DNA of 41,128 bases from Fusibacter tunisiensis (lineage in GTDB: Bacteria > Bacillota > Clostridia > Peptostreptococcales > Acidaminobacteraceae): assembly GCF_016908355.1 (NCBI RefSeq), contig NZ_JAFBDT010000020.1, positions 1-41,128 of the forward strand. The letters are read 5' to 3'. Shown piece after piece: positions 15,743 to 25,185 of this stretch. The position numbers were made by a program, and so were the translations under genes. How positions within the stretch are numbered: the stretch's first letter is position 1; every line of letters begins with the position of its first letter. Under the pieces are notes generated by a model. That model was not told where the DNA came from. It saw nothing but the letters and a program-made list of their open reading frames with translations, and did no database searches.

Positions 15743-17617
15743 ATGGAGAACTTAGAAATAAAAAAGCTAGATGGCTTGAGTATGGACGTGGTCGCTGAAA
15801 ACAAAAAGAAACTAATGGAGTTATTTCCAGAAGTATTTACTGAAGAAGGAATTATATTAGACAAACTTAAAACTGTTTTTGGTGAATATGTTGAAGATAA
15901 AGATGACTACTATAACTTTACATGGAATGGGAAAGAAAGAGCTTTAAGGCTTTCACAAGCACAATCAACGGGTACTCTAAGACCATGCAAGGAAGAAAGT
16001 AAGAACTGGGATACAACGCAGAATTTATACATTGAAGGTGATAATCTCGAAGTTCTTATGTTACTCAGAAAATCTTATCATGGAAAAATAAAAATTATCT
16101 ATATTGATCCTCCCTACAATACTGGGAAGGATTTCGTTTACAAAGATAGTTATAAGGATAATCTAAAGAATTATTTAGAACTTACTAAGCAGGTAGATGA
16201 AGAGGGTAATAAATGGAGTACCAATTCAGATCAGAATGGCAGATATCATACAGATTGGCTTAATATGATGTATGCTAGACTTAGAATTGCAAGAGAGTTA
16301 CTCAATAAAAACGGATCCATATTTATTAGCATAGATGATAATGAAGTTTCAAATTTAAAAAAAATATGCGATGAAATCTTTGGAGAGGATAACTTTGTTG
16401 CCAATTTAGTTTGGGAAAAAAAATTCGCTCCTCAAAATGATGCTAAATGGTTTAGCGAGAATCATGATCATATTTTGTGTTATGCAAAATCAAAAGACTA
16501 TCTTGATATCAAGTTATTACCTCGGACTGATGAAATGAATAATCGTTATAAGAACTATGATAATGATCCGAGAGGCTTATGGACATCTGATAATTTATTA
16601 AGAAAAGATGAGCAAAAATCAGGTTTGTACACAATTACTACACCAAATGGAAGCAAATATGACCCACCATCTGGCAGGAGCTGGAGAGTTTCTCAAGAGA
16701 AATATAATGAAATGGTTTTAGATAATAGAATTTGGTTTGGTAGTGAAGGTGGAAATGTACCAAGAATTAAGCGGTTTCTTTCAGAAGTACAAGATGGGGT
16801 GAAATCGCAAACAATATGGAAGTTTGGTGACGTTGGTCATAATCAAGAAGCAAGCCAAGAGTTAAGAAAACTATTTAGTGGAGAATCCTATTTTGATACA
16901 CCAAAACCAGTTAGACTAATCGAGCGAATCTGTTACCTGTCAACCGAAGAAGGAGATTTAATTTTAGACTTTTTTTCAGGTTCAGCAACAGCAGCACATT
17001 CGGTTTTATCACTAAACAGCAAAGATTGTAAAAAAAGAAAATTTATTATGGTTCAAATTCCTGAAAAAGTAGAGAAAATTAGAACACTTAGTGATGGAGC
17101 TTTTTCAAATATTTGCGATATTGGAAAAGAAAGAATTAGAAGAGCTGGAGATAAACTTCTAGAGGAAAATAAGGACAAGGAAGGCATTGAAAATCTTGAT
17201 ATCGGCTTCAAAGTATTCAAACTTGATTCATCAAACATAAAAAAATGGGATGCTAATAATCAGAGTCTCGAAGACTACCTAAGCTACATGGTAGACAACT
17301 TCGTTGAAGGTAGAAATGAAGAAGATGTGCTTTATGAAATTATGCTTAAGTATGGTATTGATTTAACAGCACCGATTGAATCTAGATCTATTGCTGGTAA
17401 GAATGTATACTCAATTGGATTTGGAGCGTTATTCGTATGTCTTGATATGGAGATTACCATAGATGTGGTTGAAGGGATCGTTGCATATAAGGATGAGCTT
17501 GAACCCGCAAGAACAAGTATTATTTTCAGGGATAATGGATTTAAAGATTCAACTGTAAAGACTAATGCCTTGCAGATTTTAAGAACAAATGATATTGAAG
17601 AAGTTATGAGTATTTAG
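15743..17617 (+). CDS. Type III DNA adenine methyltransferase (Mod)
   Basis: The protein has 624 residues. Catalytic motif IV is DPPY (122-125) in YIDPPYNTGKDFVY and the SAM motif I is DFFSGSAT (409-416). Motif IV precedes motif I, the beta-class order of type III Mod proteins. The region between about 200 and 370 is the likely target recognition domain. Mod methylates N6 of adenine on one strand of an asymmetric site to protect host DNA, and it guides Res. The GSAT variant of motif I is, as I recall, common in this subfamily. GGGAGG precedes the start, 11 nt after the DUF4391 gene. Confidence 0.93.
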   Translation: MENLEIKKLDGLSMDVVAENKKKLMELFPEVFTEEGIILDKLKTVFGEYVEDKDDYYNFTWNGKERALRLSQAQSTGTLRPCKEESKNWDTTQNLYIEGDNLEVLMLLRKSYHGKIKIIYIDPPYNTGKDFVYKDSYKDNLKNYLELTKQVDEEGNKWSTNSDQNGRYHTDWLNMMYARLRIARELLNKNGSIFISIDDNEVSNLKKICDEIFGEDNFVANLVWEKKFAPQNDAKWFSENHDHILCYAKSKDYLDIKLLPRTDEMNNRYKNYDNDPRGLWTSDNLLRKDEQKSGLYTITTPNGSKYDPPSGRSWRVSQEKYNEMVLDNRIWFGSEGGNVPRIKRFLSEVQDGVKSQTIWKFGDVGHNQEASQELRKLFSGESYFDTPKPVRLIERICYLSTEEGDLILDFFSGSATAAHSVLSLNSKDCKKRKFIMVQIPEKVEKIRTLSDGAFSNICDIGKERIRRAGDKLLEENKDKEGIENLDIGFKVFKLDSSNIKKWDANNQSLEDYLSYMVDNFVEGRNEEDVLYEIMLKYGIDLTAPIESRSIAGKNVYSIGFGALFVCLDMEITIDVVEGIVAYKDELEPARTSIIFRDNGFKDSTVKTNALQILRTNDIEEVMSI

Positions 17618-17632
17618 GAGGTGGCTAAAGTG

Positions 17633-20600
17633 ATGAAGTTTCAATTCAATAAAGACTTGGACTATCAAATGGATGCCATAAGCTCTATAGTGGATATCTT
17701 TGAAGGACAAAAGTTGGCAAAGTCTAATTTTACAGTTACAAATACTTATAATGATAGTATAGGGTTTATTGAAGGAACCGGTAAAAGTGTGCGCGTTAAA
17801 AAGCAAGAAGAAACTGAAGGTCAATTTTCTATTGGGGTAGGCAATCATTTGATTCTTGATGACGAAGACATAACAAAAAATATCAGACATATTCAGCTCA
17901 AGAACGGAATTAAGCAGTCATTAAGGCTTAAGAGTAAGAGAGATTATAATTTCACTGTTGAAATGGAAACAGGTACTGGTAAGACATATGTTTACTTAAG
18001 GACAATATTTGAATTACACAAAAAATATGGTTTTTCAAAATATGTGATTGTTGTACCTTCAATAGCAGTAAAAGAAGGTGTTTATAAATCACTGCAAATT
18101 ACTGAAGAACACTTAAAGGGTATTTATCAGAATGAATCCTATGAGTATTTTATCTATGACTCTAGTAAGCTGGAACAAGTAAGAAATTTTGCTACAAGTG
18201 ACACTATTCAAATTATGGTTATAAACATTGATGCTTTTAGAAGAAGCTTTGATGATCCAGAGAAAGAGACAAGTGCTAATATTATTCATAGACGCAATGA
18301 CAAACTAAGCGGAATGAAGCCTATTCAACTTATTGCCGAGACCAATCCGATTGTAATTATTGATGAGCCACAGAGTGTAGATACTACTAAGAATTCTAAG
18401 AAAGCGATAGAATCACTAAATCCGCTTTGTACATTTAGATACTCTGCAACACATGTTGAGAAACATCACATGGTATATAGGTTGGATTCAATAGACGCAT
18501 ATGAAAAGCAATTGGTAAAGCAGATTGAAGTAGCGTCAATAACTGCTCAAAATAGCGACAATGAAGCTTACCTAGAACTTATTAGTGTAGATAGTAAAAA
18601 AACACCTATAACAGCGAAAATTAAGATAGGTGTTCAAGATGGAACAAAGATAAAATATGTACCTAAGACAGTAAAAGTTTCAGATGACTTGTGGGCGTTA
18701 TCTGGATATCGTGATGTCTATGAAGGTTACCAAGTTAAAGATATTTATACAAAAGAAGGATTTGAGTCGGTTTACTTTACGAGTAAGGAGCCTATAAAAC
18801 TAGGTGAAATCAAAGGAAAGGGCCTTTCTGATGATGAAGTAAAAAGGGCTCAAATAAGAAAGACTATCGAAGAACATCTTGACAAGGAAGTCGTTCTTAA
18901 TAAAAAAGGGATAAAAGTATTGAGTTTATTTTTTATTGATAAAGTTGCTAATTATAGGGATTATGACGACAATGGCAATCAGACTCCAGGGAAGTATGCA
19001 ATTTGGTTTGAAGAGGAATATAAAAGGATAAGAAACCTACCTAAATACAATGATCTTCTGGGTGAAGTGGATATTGATCAGGATGCTCATAAAGCGCATG
19101 ATGGATACTTTTCGATTGACAATAAAGGGAGATTTAAAGACAGCCGTACAGATAACTCAGGTGAACTAAAAGCAAACAAGGATGACGAATCAACGTTCAA
19201 TAAGATTATGAGAAACAAAGAGAGTTTGCTTAGCTTTGAAGAACCTTTGAGATTCATATTTTCGCATAGTGCCTTAAAGGAAGGTTGGGACAATCCCAAT
19301 GTATTCCAGATTTGTACCTTGAATGAAACCAATTCTGAAATCAAGAAGCGTCAAGAAATTGGAAGAGGACTTAGACTTGCAGTTAATCAAGATGGTGAAC
19401 GAGTACATGGATTTGATATTAATACTTTAACCGTAATGGCAAATCAGTCATATGACGAGTTTGTTTCCAGCCTTCAGAAAGAAATTGAAAAGGAAGAAGG
19501 CATAAGATTTGGCTATGTAGAAGATCACTATTTTGCCAATATAAAAATTGGTGAAGGCGAGAATGTTACAAATCTTGGAGAGCCTAAATCAGCAGAACTA
19601 TGGAAACACTTACATGACATGGATTATGTTGATTCAAAAGGGAAGGTGCAGGATAAGCTAAGAACTGCGATAAAAAATGAAGACGTTATTCTACCGGATG
19701 AATTTAAAGATGTTGCAGATACCATAATCGCAAAACTTCGTAAAGTGGCTGGAAACCTTAACATTAAAGATAATTCTAAGAAACAGAAAATTGCATTGAA
19801 TAAGCAGGTGTTCTTAAGCCTTGAGTTCAAAGAGTTATGGGATAGAATTAAGTACAAGACAACGTATTCAGTTGAAATGGATGAAGAAAAGCTTATTGAT
19901 GAATGTGTGTTTGAAATAAGAGACAATCTGCATGTCGGAAAAGCAAAGCTCATCTATGCAAAAGCTAAAGTGAATATTGATGAGGGCGGATTGACAACTG
20001 AAGAAGGTACCGGTGAAACGATTATTATTGAAGACCCGCATTATCAACTACCTGATGTAATAACCTATCTGCAAAATAAGACAAACATCACTCGTAAAGC
20101 GATAGTAGAAATACTGACAAAGTCTAAGAGTCTTTCTCAGTTTATTAAAAATCCACAAACGTATATGGATTCAGTCGCTGAGATTATTCAAAGAAAAATG
20201 AAGTATTTGATTATTGATGGAATCAAGTATCGAAAGCTTGGAGATAACGAGTATTACACACAAGAGCTTTTTGAGAATCAGGAACTAAATGGATATTTAG
20301 AAAAAAATATGATGAAAGCTAATCTTCATAGTAATAAATATCCATATGAGCATGTAGTATATGATTCAGATGTAGAAGAAACATTTGCGAAAAGATTAGA
20401 AAAAGACACACATGTTAAGGTGTACGCTAAGCTACCTGACTGGTTTAAAATTGATACACCTCTTGGTTCTTACAATCCCGACTGGGCAGTTCTCTTTGAT
20501 AAAGATGGTGTTGAAAGAGTCTATTTTGTTGCTGAAACAAAAGGTAGTACAATTCCAGAAGATTTAAGGGATAAGGAAAGATCAAAAATCAAGTGTGGAA

Positions 20601-20743
20601 TTAAACATTTTGAAGCAATTGGCACTGGCGCCAAATTGAGTGTGTGTAAGGAATATGACGATTTAATAGATGATATCTATAATGAATCAAAAGTAGAGTA
20701 TGTGACAGATTACATTACACATGGCTATGCAGCAGAAGAATAG
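17633..20743 (+). CDS. Type III restriction enzyme helicase-nuclease subunit (Res)
   Basis: The protein has about 1036 residues. ATG 17633 follows AGGAGG by 11 nt, and GTG 17630 is an alternative. It begins KFQFNKDLDYQMDAI, the usual Res start. The SF2 motor shows METGTGKT (Gly114-Thr118), the type III-specific DEPQ box (244-247) and a motif VI region ending in KKRQEIGRGLRLA. The C-terminal PD-(D/E)XK nuclease is visible as NPDW (Asp950) and ETKG (Glu968, Lys970). With Mod it senses and cuts DNA carrying unmethylated sites in an ATP-dependent way. All key residues are present, so the enzyme should be active. Confidence 0.93.
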   Translation: MKFQFNKDLDYQMDAISSIVDIFEGQKLAKSNFTVTNTYNDSIGFIEGTGKSVRVKKQEETEGQFSIGVGNHLILDDEDITKNIRHIQLKNGIKQSLRLKSKRDYNFTVEMETGTGKTYVYLRTIFELHKKYGFSKYVIVVPSIAVKEGVYKSLQITEEHLKGIYQNESYEYFIYDSSKLEQVRNFATSDTIQIMVINIDAFRRSFDDPEKETSANIIHRRNDKLSGMKPIQLIAETNPIVIIDEPQSVDTTKNSKKAIESLNPLCTFRYSATHVEKHHMVYRLDSIDAYEKQLVKQIEVASITAQNSDNEAYLELISVDSKKTPITAKIKIGVQDGTKIKYVPKTVKVSDDLWALSGYRDVYEGYQVKDIYTKEGFESVYFTSKEPIKLGEIKGKGLSDDEVKRAQIRKTIEEHLDKEVVLNKKGIKVLSLFFIDKVANYRDYDDNGNQTPGKYAIWFEEEYKRIRNLPKYNDLLGEVDIDQDAHKAHDGYFSIDNKGRFKDSRTDNSGELKANKDDESTFNKIMRNKESLLSFEEPLRFIFSHSALKEGWDNPNVFQICTLNETNSEIKKRQEIGRGLRLAVNQDGERVHGFDINTLTVMANQSYDEFVSSLQKEIEKEEGIRFGYVEDHYFANIKIGEGENVTNLGEPKSAELWKHLHDMDYVDSKGKVQDKLRTAIKNEDVILPDEFKDVADTIIAKLRKVAGNLNIKDNSKKQKIALNKQVFLSLEFKELWDRIKYKTTYSVEMDEEKLIDECVFEIRDNLHVGKAKLIYAKAKVNIDEGGLTTEEGTGETIIIEDPHYQLPDVITYLQNKTNITRKAIVEILTKSKSLSQFIKNPQTYMDSVAEIIQRKMKYLIIDGIKYRKLGDNEYYTQELFENQELNGYLEKNMMKANLHSNKYPYEHVVYDSDVEETFAKRLEKDTHVKVYAKLPDWFKIDTPLGSYNPDWAVLFDKDGVERVYFVAETKGSTIPEDLRDKERSKIKCGIKHFEAIGTGAKLSVCKEYDDLIDDIYNESKVEYVTDYITHGYAAEE

Positions 20744-20767
20744 TTGGTTGTTATTGAAGGAGGTAAG

Positions 20768-22480
20768 ATGCAACTAGATAGTATTCATATAAAAAATTTT
20801 AAAGCATTTAAGAATTTTAGAGTTAATTTGTCTGATATGAATATTCTTATTGGGAGTAATAATTCTGGAAAGACTACGGTTATTACTACTCTTAGATTAC
20901 TTTCTGTTGCATTACTATACGGGAGTAAGAATAAACCGAGTGTTAAGGAGCATAAAAACAAGAATTATGTTTATGACATACCAAAATCGAAGTTACCAGT
21001 TTCGCTAGAGAGTATTCAAAATGATTACCATGATGAAGAAGATTCATACGTGGAATTTATATTTGAAAACAATGCAAAGTTAATTCTTCATTTTCCTGAA
21101 GCGGGTTCCTGCAGCTTTACTACTGATATAGAAGGTAATGAGATAAATGATCCAAAGAAATTTAGATATTATTTCCCAGTTAACATACTACAGATTCCAG
21201 TTTTAGGACCAATAGAAGACGATGAAAAAAAAGTTAAAGAACAAACTATTATAAATGGAATGGGAACTCAGAGAGCGTCAAGACATTTTAGAAATAATTG
21301 GTTACTTGATGACTCGCGTTTCAATGAGTTTGCAAATTTAGTAAAGACTACTTGGATAGGAATGGAGATCGAAAAACCGGAGTATAATTACATGGATAAC
21401 AGAATTACTATGTATTGTAGAGAAGACTCTATAACAAGAGAAATTTATTGGGTTGGCTACGGATTTCAAATTTGGTGTCAAATTTTATCATATATCACAA
21501 GATGTGATGATTATTCTGTATTGGTACTTGATGAGCCAGATATTTATTTACATTCTGATTTGCAAAAAAAGTTAATTGAAATGATTAGAAATTTAGGTGC
21601 TCAAGTTATTCTAGCAACTCATTCTACTGCAATCCTAAATGAAGCGAAATCTAATGAAGTAGTATTAATTGATAAAAATAAAAACAGTAGTAAAAGAATG
21701 AAAGCACCTTCCGGTCAGGATGAAACAAGTTTAAGTAATGAAAAATTATTTGAGTTAGTTGTAGACAACGAAGAGGTTATAAAATCTGTAATTAAGTCGG
21801 AGTTGAGAAACGAAGATTTAATAACAATCGGCTACAGAAGAAACCAACTAAACGAATTTAATAAATTACTAAATAATGATTCTTATTTTGAGAAACAGAA
21901 AAAAATACTGAGCTCATCAGAAGCAGTATGGCAAAATTTCTTTGAGAAAAATCCATGGATATTTGGTTATGGACTTGGTTACATTTTTATGAGTAATTTA
22001 GATAATAAGAAACTTGAGCAAGTTGTAAAAGGATATGATTTTTCATCTAGCGGTAAAAGAGCAGATGCTGTAATGAAAACGAAAGGAGCGATATCAAATC
22101 TTTGTTTTGTAGAAATTAAGACACATAATACCGAGTTGCTAGAGAAATCCCAATATCGAAGCGGATGCTGGGGACAGTCAAAAGAAATTACGGGGGGAAT
22201 TGCACAAGTTAGAATAACAGTAGATGATGCATTAAACAATATCTATGGACAACTAAAGATGGATGATGAAGATGGAAATCCAACGGGGGAAGAGTTGTAT
22301 AATTATAAACCAAAGTCATTTTTAATAGTAGGACACTTGGATCAATTTAGAAGTGAAAATGGTGTCAATAAAGGGAAATTAAGATCGTTTGAAATTTTCA
22401 GGAACAATCAAAAGGATGTAGAAATCATAACATTTGACGAGCTATACGAAAGAGCTAAATTCATTGTTGATAACAGTTAA
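20768..22480 (+). CDS. AAA ATPase fused to a Shedu-like (DUF4263) nuclease domain
   Basis: The protein has 570 residues. ATG 20768 with AAGGAGG just upstream gives MQLDSIHIKNFKAFKNF, the classic start of AAA_15/OLD-like ATPases. Walker A is GSNNSGKT (Lys35). Walker B is VLDEPDIYL (Asp255, Glu256), followed by ILATHSTAIL. From about residue 395 the protein changes to a PD-(D/E)XK fold resembling Shedu SduA: NPWIFGYGL, then KRADAV (Asp433), then VEIKT (Glu449, Lys451), then GGIAQV. Shedu proteins are single-protein defence nucleases whose N-terminal domains vary. Here the sensor part is an ABC-like ATPase. It lies 24 nt after Res, within the same operon. Confidence 0.83.
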   Translation: MQLDSIHIKNFKAFKNFRVNLSDMNILIGSNNSGKTTVITTLRLLSVALLYGSKNKPSVKEHKNKNYVYDIPKSKLPVSLESIQNDYHDEEDSYVEFIFENNAKLILHFPEAGSCSFTTDIEGNEINDPKKFRYYFPVNILQIPVLGPIEDDEKKVKEQTIINGMGTQRASRHFRNNWLLDDSRFNEFANLVKTTWIGMEIEKPEYNYMDNRITMYCREDSITREIYWVGYGFQIWCQILSYITRCDDYSVLVLDEPDIYLHSDLQKKLIEMIRNLGAQVILATHSTAILNEAKSNEVVLIDKNKNSSKRMKAPSGQDETSLSNEKLFELVVDNEEVIKSVIKSELRNEDLITIGYRRNQLNEFNKLLNNDSYFEKQKKILSSSEAVWQNFFEKNPWIFGYGLGYIFMSNLDNKKLEQVVKGYDFSSSGKRADAVMKTKGAISNLCFVEIKTHNTELLEKSQYRSGCWGQSKEITGGIAQVRITVDDALNNIYGQLKMDDEDGNPTGEELYNYKPKSFLIVGHLDQFRSENGVNKGKLRSFEIFRNNQKDVEIITFDELYERAKFIVDNS

Positions 22481-22516
22481 TCAATGTATTCAAATCTTGA
22501 AGGAGGACAAAGTCTA

Positions 22517-23215
22517 ATGATAAATGAAAATTTAGTTGAGAAAATTAAATCAATATTTCCCAATAAAGCAATTGACCTATATTCTAGCCTTGAACTTGTT
22601 CAAACGGTCCTAAGTGAAATAATAAATGAAATTGGATTAAAAGCATCTAAGAATATTAATGAAAGGAATTTTGAAGAGGTGAATAGTCTGGCTTCTATTG
22701 CAGAAAGTCTTTATAAATATGAGCAGAATATTTTAAATGTATTGTCCATACTAGAAATAGAATCCGCAGCCGATAATTCAGATGGAAACAAAATGCTCCC
22801 TGAATATGAAAAGTATACTGTGGATACTAACATAGAACATTCCTTATATGAAAATTTCACACATGTTAGACCATATGGCTTTAAAATTAACGATAAAAAA
22901 GTTGTTGAGGTTACTAGTTGGCAGCAAATGCTAATAAAGACCTGTGAAATATTCCTAAAGCTAGATAAAGAAAGATTACTGGGTTTTGAAAATCTTGAGC
23001 ATATGAATGGAAAAAAGAATAAGTATTTTTCCGTGACAAATTCAGTGTTGAGAAAACCTGGATCGGTGAATGATGAAATTTATATTGAATTGAATCAAAG
23101 TAGCAATTCTGTTAGAAATTTAATAATAAAAATGTTGAAAGAATTTGGTTTCAAGATTAGTGATTTCAAAGTCTATTTCAGAGCAGACTACACAAATCTG
23201 AAGGAGGAAAATTGA
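22517..23215 (+). CDS. Unrecognised two-domain protein of the defence operon
   Basis: The protein has 232 residues from ATG 22517 (AGGAGG 10 nt upstream; ATG 22484 precedes that site). Residues 1-85 are helical and may dimerise. From about residue 95 a compact domain reads YTVDTNIEHSLYENF, THVRPYGFKINDKKVVEV, SWQQMLIKTCEIFLK, IYIELNQSSNSVRNLI and KVYFRADY. This looks like a conserved fold, vaguely like SAM-complex-associated RAMA-type or winged-helix DNA-reading domains, but I cannot name it. It overlaps the next helicase gene by 4 nt, so a partnership with that helicase or with the ATPase-nuclease before it is likely. Confidence 0.75.
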   Translation: MINENLVEKIKSIFPNKAIDLYSSLELVQTVLSEIINEIGLKASKNINERNFEEVNSLASIAESLYKYEQNILNVLSILEIESAADNSDGNKMLPEYEKYTVDTNIEHSLYENFTHVRPYGFKINDKKVVEVTSWQQMLIKTCEIFLKLDKERLLGFENLEHMNGKKNKYFSVTNSVLRKPGSVNDEIYIELNQSSNSVRNLIIKMLKEFGFKISDFKVYFRADYTNLKEEN

Positions 23216-24963
23216 GAGCAACTTTAACTGATAAAGAAATTGATATAGCGGTTGATTTACTCATAAACAAGTACAAAATATCCACTAGATTCTTAAATGA
23301 ATTTATTGGTAAACAGGTAAAGTCTCAGGCTGACTACATACTTAAAGAAATGAAACAAGAATCGTTTGATAAAAAATCTTTATGTAGGATGATTATTATA
23401 ACTGAAGGAGTTGGGTTGCTTTCAGGAAGCGATAATAATACTAGATTATTACGAAAGAAGATTCTAGATTCGCTAAGTGATGATGAGATTATAAAGTTAT
23501 ATGAGAAATATCCTTCAAATGGAAATAATATAACAACTGCAAGTTATATGAGAAAACCGTTGTCAGAAAAAAGATGGCATTCAGGTAAAATGTGGGCTAA
23601 AGATTTTGTAAGAACCACAGGTTTTCCATTAATCTTTGCTGGTATACAGACTGAAAAAGAAAATCAAAAGAATTCCATAGAAATAATTGAGCCTCGAAGA
23701 AAGACACCTGAACTTGTGCCATATCAGATAATAATTAGAGATGAACTTAAGAACATACTAGAACAAAGAGATGATAGAAGTAGATGTATGATTTCGTTAC
23801 CAACAGGCGGTGGTAAGACAAGAGTCGCTGTAGAAGCATTTTTAGATTGGATGGAGAGTAGTTTCGATGATGGAAAATATCTTATATGGCTTGCACAAAG
23901 TGAGGAGCTCTGCGAACAGAGTATAAGTTGTGTTGAAGATATGTGGAGGGATAGAGAGTTTGTACTCCCATTAAAAGTATATAGATTCTTTTCAAAATAT
24001 GGCAACTTTCCTGAAGATAAATTGACGGGTGGCGTTGTTGTTGCAAGCATAAATAAGTTATATTATGGGATATTAAATAAAGACGATAATATTGTGGAAA
24101 TTCTAAAAAATACTAAAGCCCTAATCATTGATGAAGCTCATAGAGCATCAACAATGATGTATGATACTTTATTTGAACTTGCAGAAAAAGCAACAGAGGG
24201 AAGACTCTTCTCGATATGTGGACTTTCTGCAACTCCAGGAAGAAATGCTTTAGCAGCTCAAAATGATGTTCATAAATTAGTTAGTAGATTCCACGCAGAG
24301 TTAATAACTCCAAATTTTAGTGATAATCCAAAATATTGCGAAAATCCCTTGAATTATTTTAAAGATGAGGGTTACCTTTCAAAAGTTAATCATATCGTAT
24401 ATAAAACTGGAATAGAATATCAATTAAGTGATGATGAACTTGAAGAATTAAGTAAAATAAATGCTGAATATACACAAGCATTTTTAAAAGAGCATGCAAA
24501 TGATTCAGCAAGAAACAAGTTGATAATTGAACGTTTGCTAAAAATTAAAGAGAACAAACCAACATTAGTTTATGCATGTACTGTAGAGCATGCGAAGTTT
24601 TTATCTGCAATGATGAATTCTTTTAATAGGAAGTCAGCATTTATAGATTCTAATACAAATAAAGCTGAAAGAAGAATGCTAATCAAAGAATTTACATCAG
24701 GTGGGATTGAATTTCTTTTTAATTTTGGCGTGCTTACAACAGGCTTTGATGCTCCTAAAACTCAAAATATTGTTATTTGCAGACCAATTAATAGTGAAAT
24801 TCTTTACGAACAAATTGTTGGAAGAGGAATACGTGGTCCAAGGTTTGGTGGAACCGAAGAATGTAACGTGATAGATTTCTCTGACAATATTAGCAATCTT
24901 GGAAAGCAACAAACTTTCATGAGATTTAAAAATTATTGGGATAAAGAAAGTGAGGAAAAATAA
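23212..24963 (+). CDS. DEAH-box SF2 helicase
   Basis: The protein has 583 residues, starting at TTG 23212 inside the upstream stop (AAGGAGG 4 nt before). Residues 1-170 are an uncharacterised helical domain. The motor shows SLPTGGGKT (Lys202), IIDEAH (Asp307-His310), GLSATPG, then FGVLTTGFDAPKTQ and QIVGRGIRGPRFGG. It has no visible nuclease domain. Similar stand-alone helicases act with restriction or Hachiman/Zorya-type defence proteins by translocating on foreign DNA. One base overlaps the PC4-like gene that follows, which makes an ssDNA-binding partner likely. Confidence 0.87.
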   Translation: MRATLTDKEIDIAVDLLINKYKISTRFLNEFIGKQVKSQADYILKEMKQESFDKKSLCRMIIITEGVGLLSGSDNNTRLLRKKILDSLSDDEIIKLYEKYPSNGNNITTASYMRKPLSEKRWHSGKMWAKDFVRTTGFPLIFAGIQTEKENQKNSIEIIEPRRKTPELVPYQIIIRDELKNILEQRDDRSRCMISLPTGGGKTRVAVEAFLDWMESSFDDGKYLIWLAQSEELCEQSISCVEDMWRDREFVLPLKVYRFFSKYGNFPEDKLTGGVVVASINKLYYGILNKDDNIVEILKNTKALIIDEAHRASTMMYDTLFELAEKATEGRLFSICGLSATPGRNALAAQNDVHKLVSRFHAELITPNFSDNPKYCENPLNYFKDEGYLSKVNHIVYKTGIEYQLSDDELEELSKINAEYTQAFLKEHANDSARNKLIIERLLKIKENKPTLVYACTVEHAKFLSAMMNSFNRKSAFIDSNTNKAERRMLIKEFTSGGIEFLFNFGVLTTGFDAPKTQNIVICRPINSEILYEQIVGRGIRGPRFGGTEECNVIDFSDNISNLGKQQTFMRFKNYWDKESEEK

Positions 24964-25184
24964 TGGCAGAATTTAAATATGAGATCACTGAAAGAATTGC
25001 TGTTCTATCTGAAAACAATAAAGGTTGGACAAAAGAGCTTAATAAAGTAAGTTGGAATGATAGAGCACCTAAATATGATCTTAGAGATTGGCATCATGAA
25101 GATGGCAAAATGGGTAAGGGCGCTACTTTAACTGATGATGAAATAAGAAATCTAAAAGAAGTTTTAAATGCAATAGAACTTTAG
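24963..25184 (+). CDS. PC4/YdbC-like single-stranded DNA-binding mini-protein
   Basis: The protein has 73 residues. The sequence FKYEITERIAVLSENNKGWTKELNKVSWNDRAPKYDLRDWHHEDGKMGKGATLTDDEIRNLKEVL matches the bacterial YdbC/PC4 (p15 coactivator) fold: four strands then a helix, with the W-x-KEL and PKxDLRDW signatures. Family members dimerise and bind ssDNA. Host copies are usually stand-alone. Here the gene overlaps the preceding helicase stop by 1 nt and ends 1 nt before the large SF1 helicase gene. This ties it to helicase action, probably holding the unwound strand or marking ssDNA intermediates. Confidence 0.85.
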   Translation: MAEFKYEITERIAVLSENNKGWTKELNKVSWNDRAPKYDLRDWHHEDGKMGKGATLTDDEIRNLKEVLNAIEL

Positions 25185-25185
25185 G

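Noticed and set aside
15743-17617. Mod motif I GSAT instead of GSGT as an inactivating change
   Set aside because: As I recall, this variant is common in the type III Mod subfamily, and DPPY and the rest of the protein are intact.
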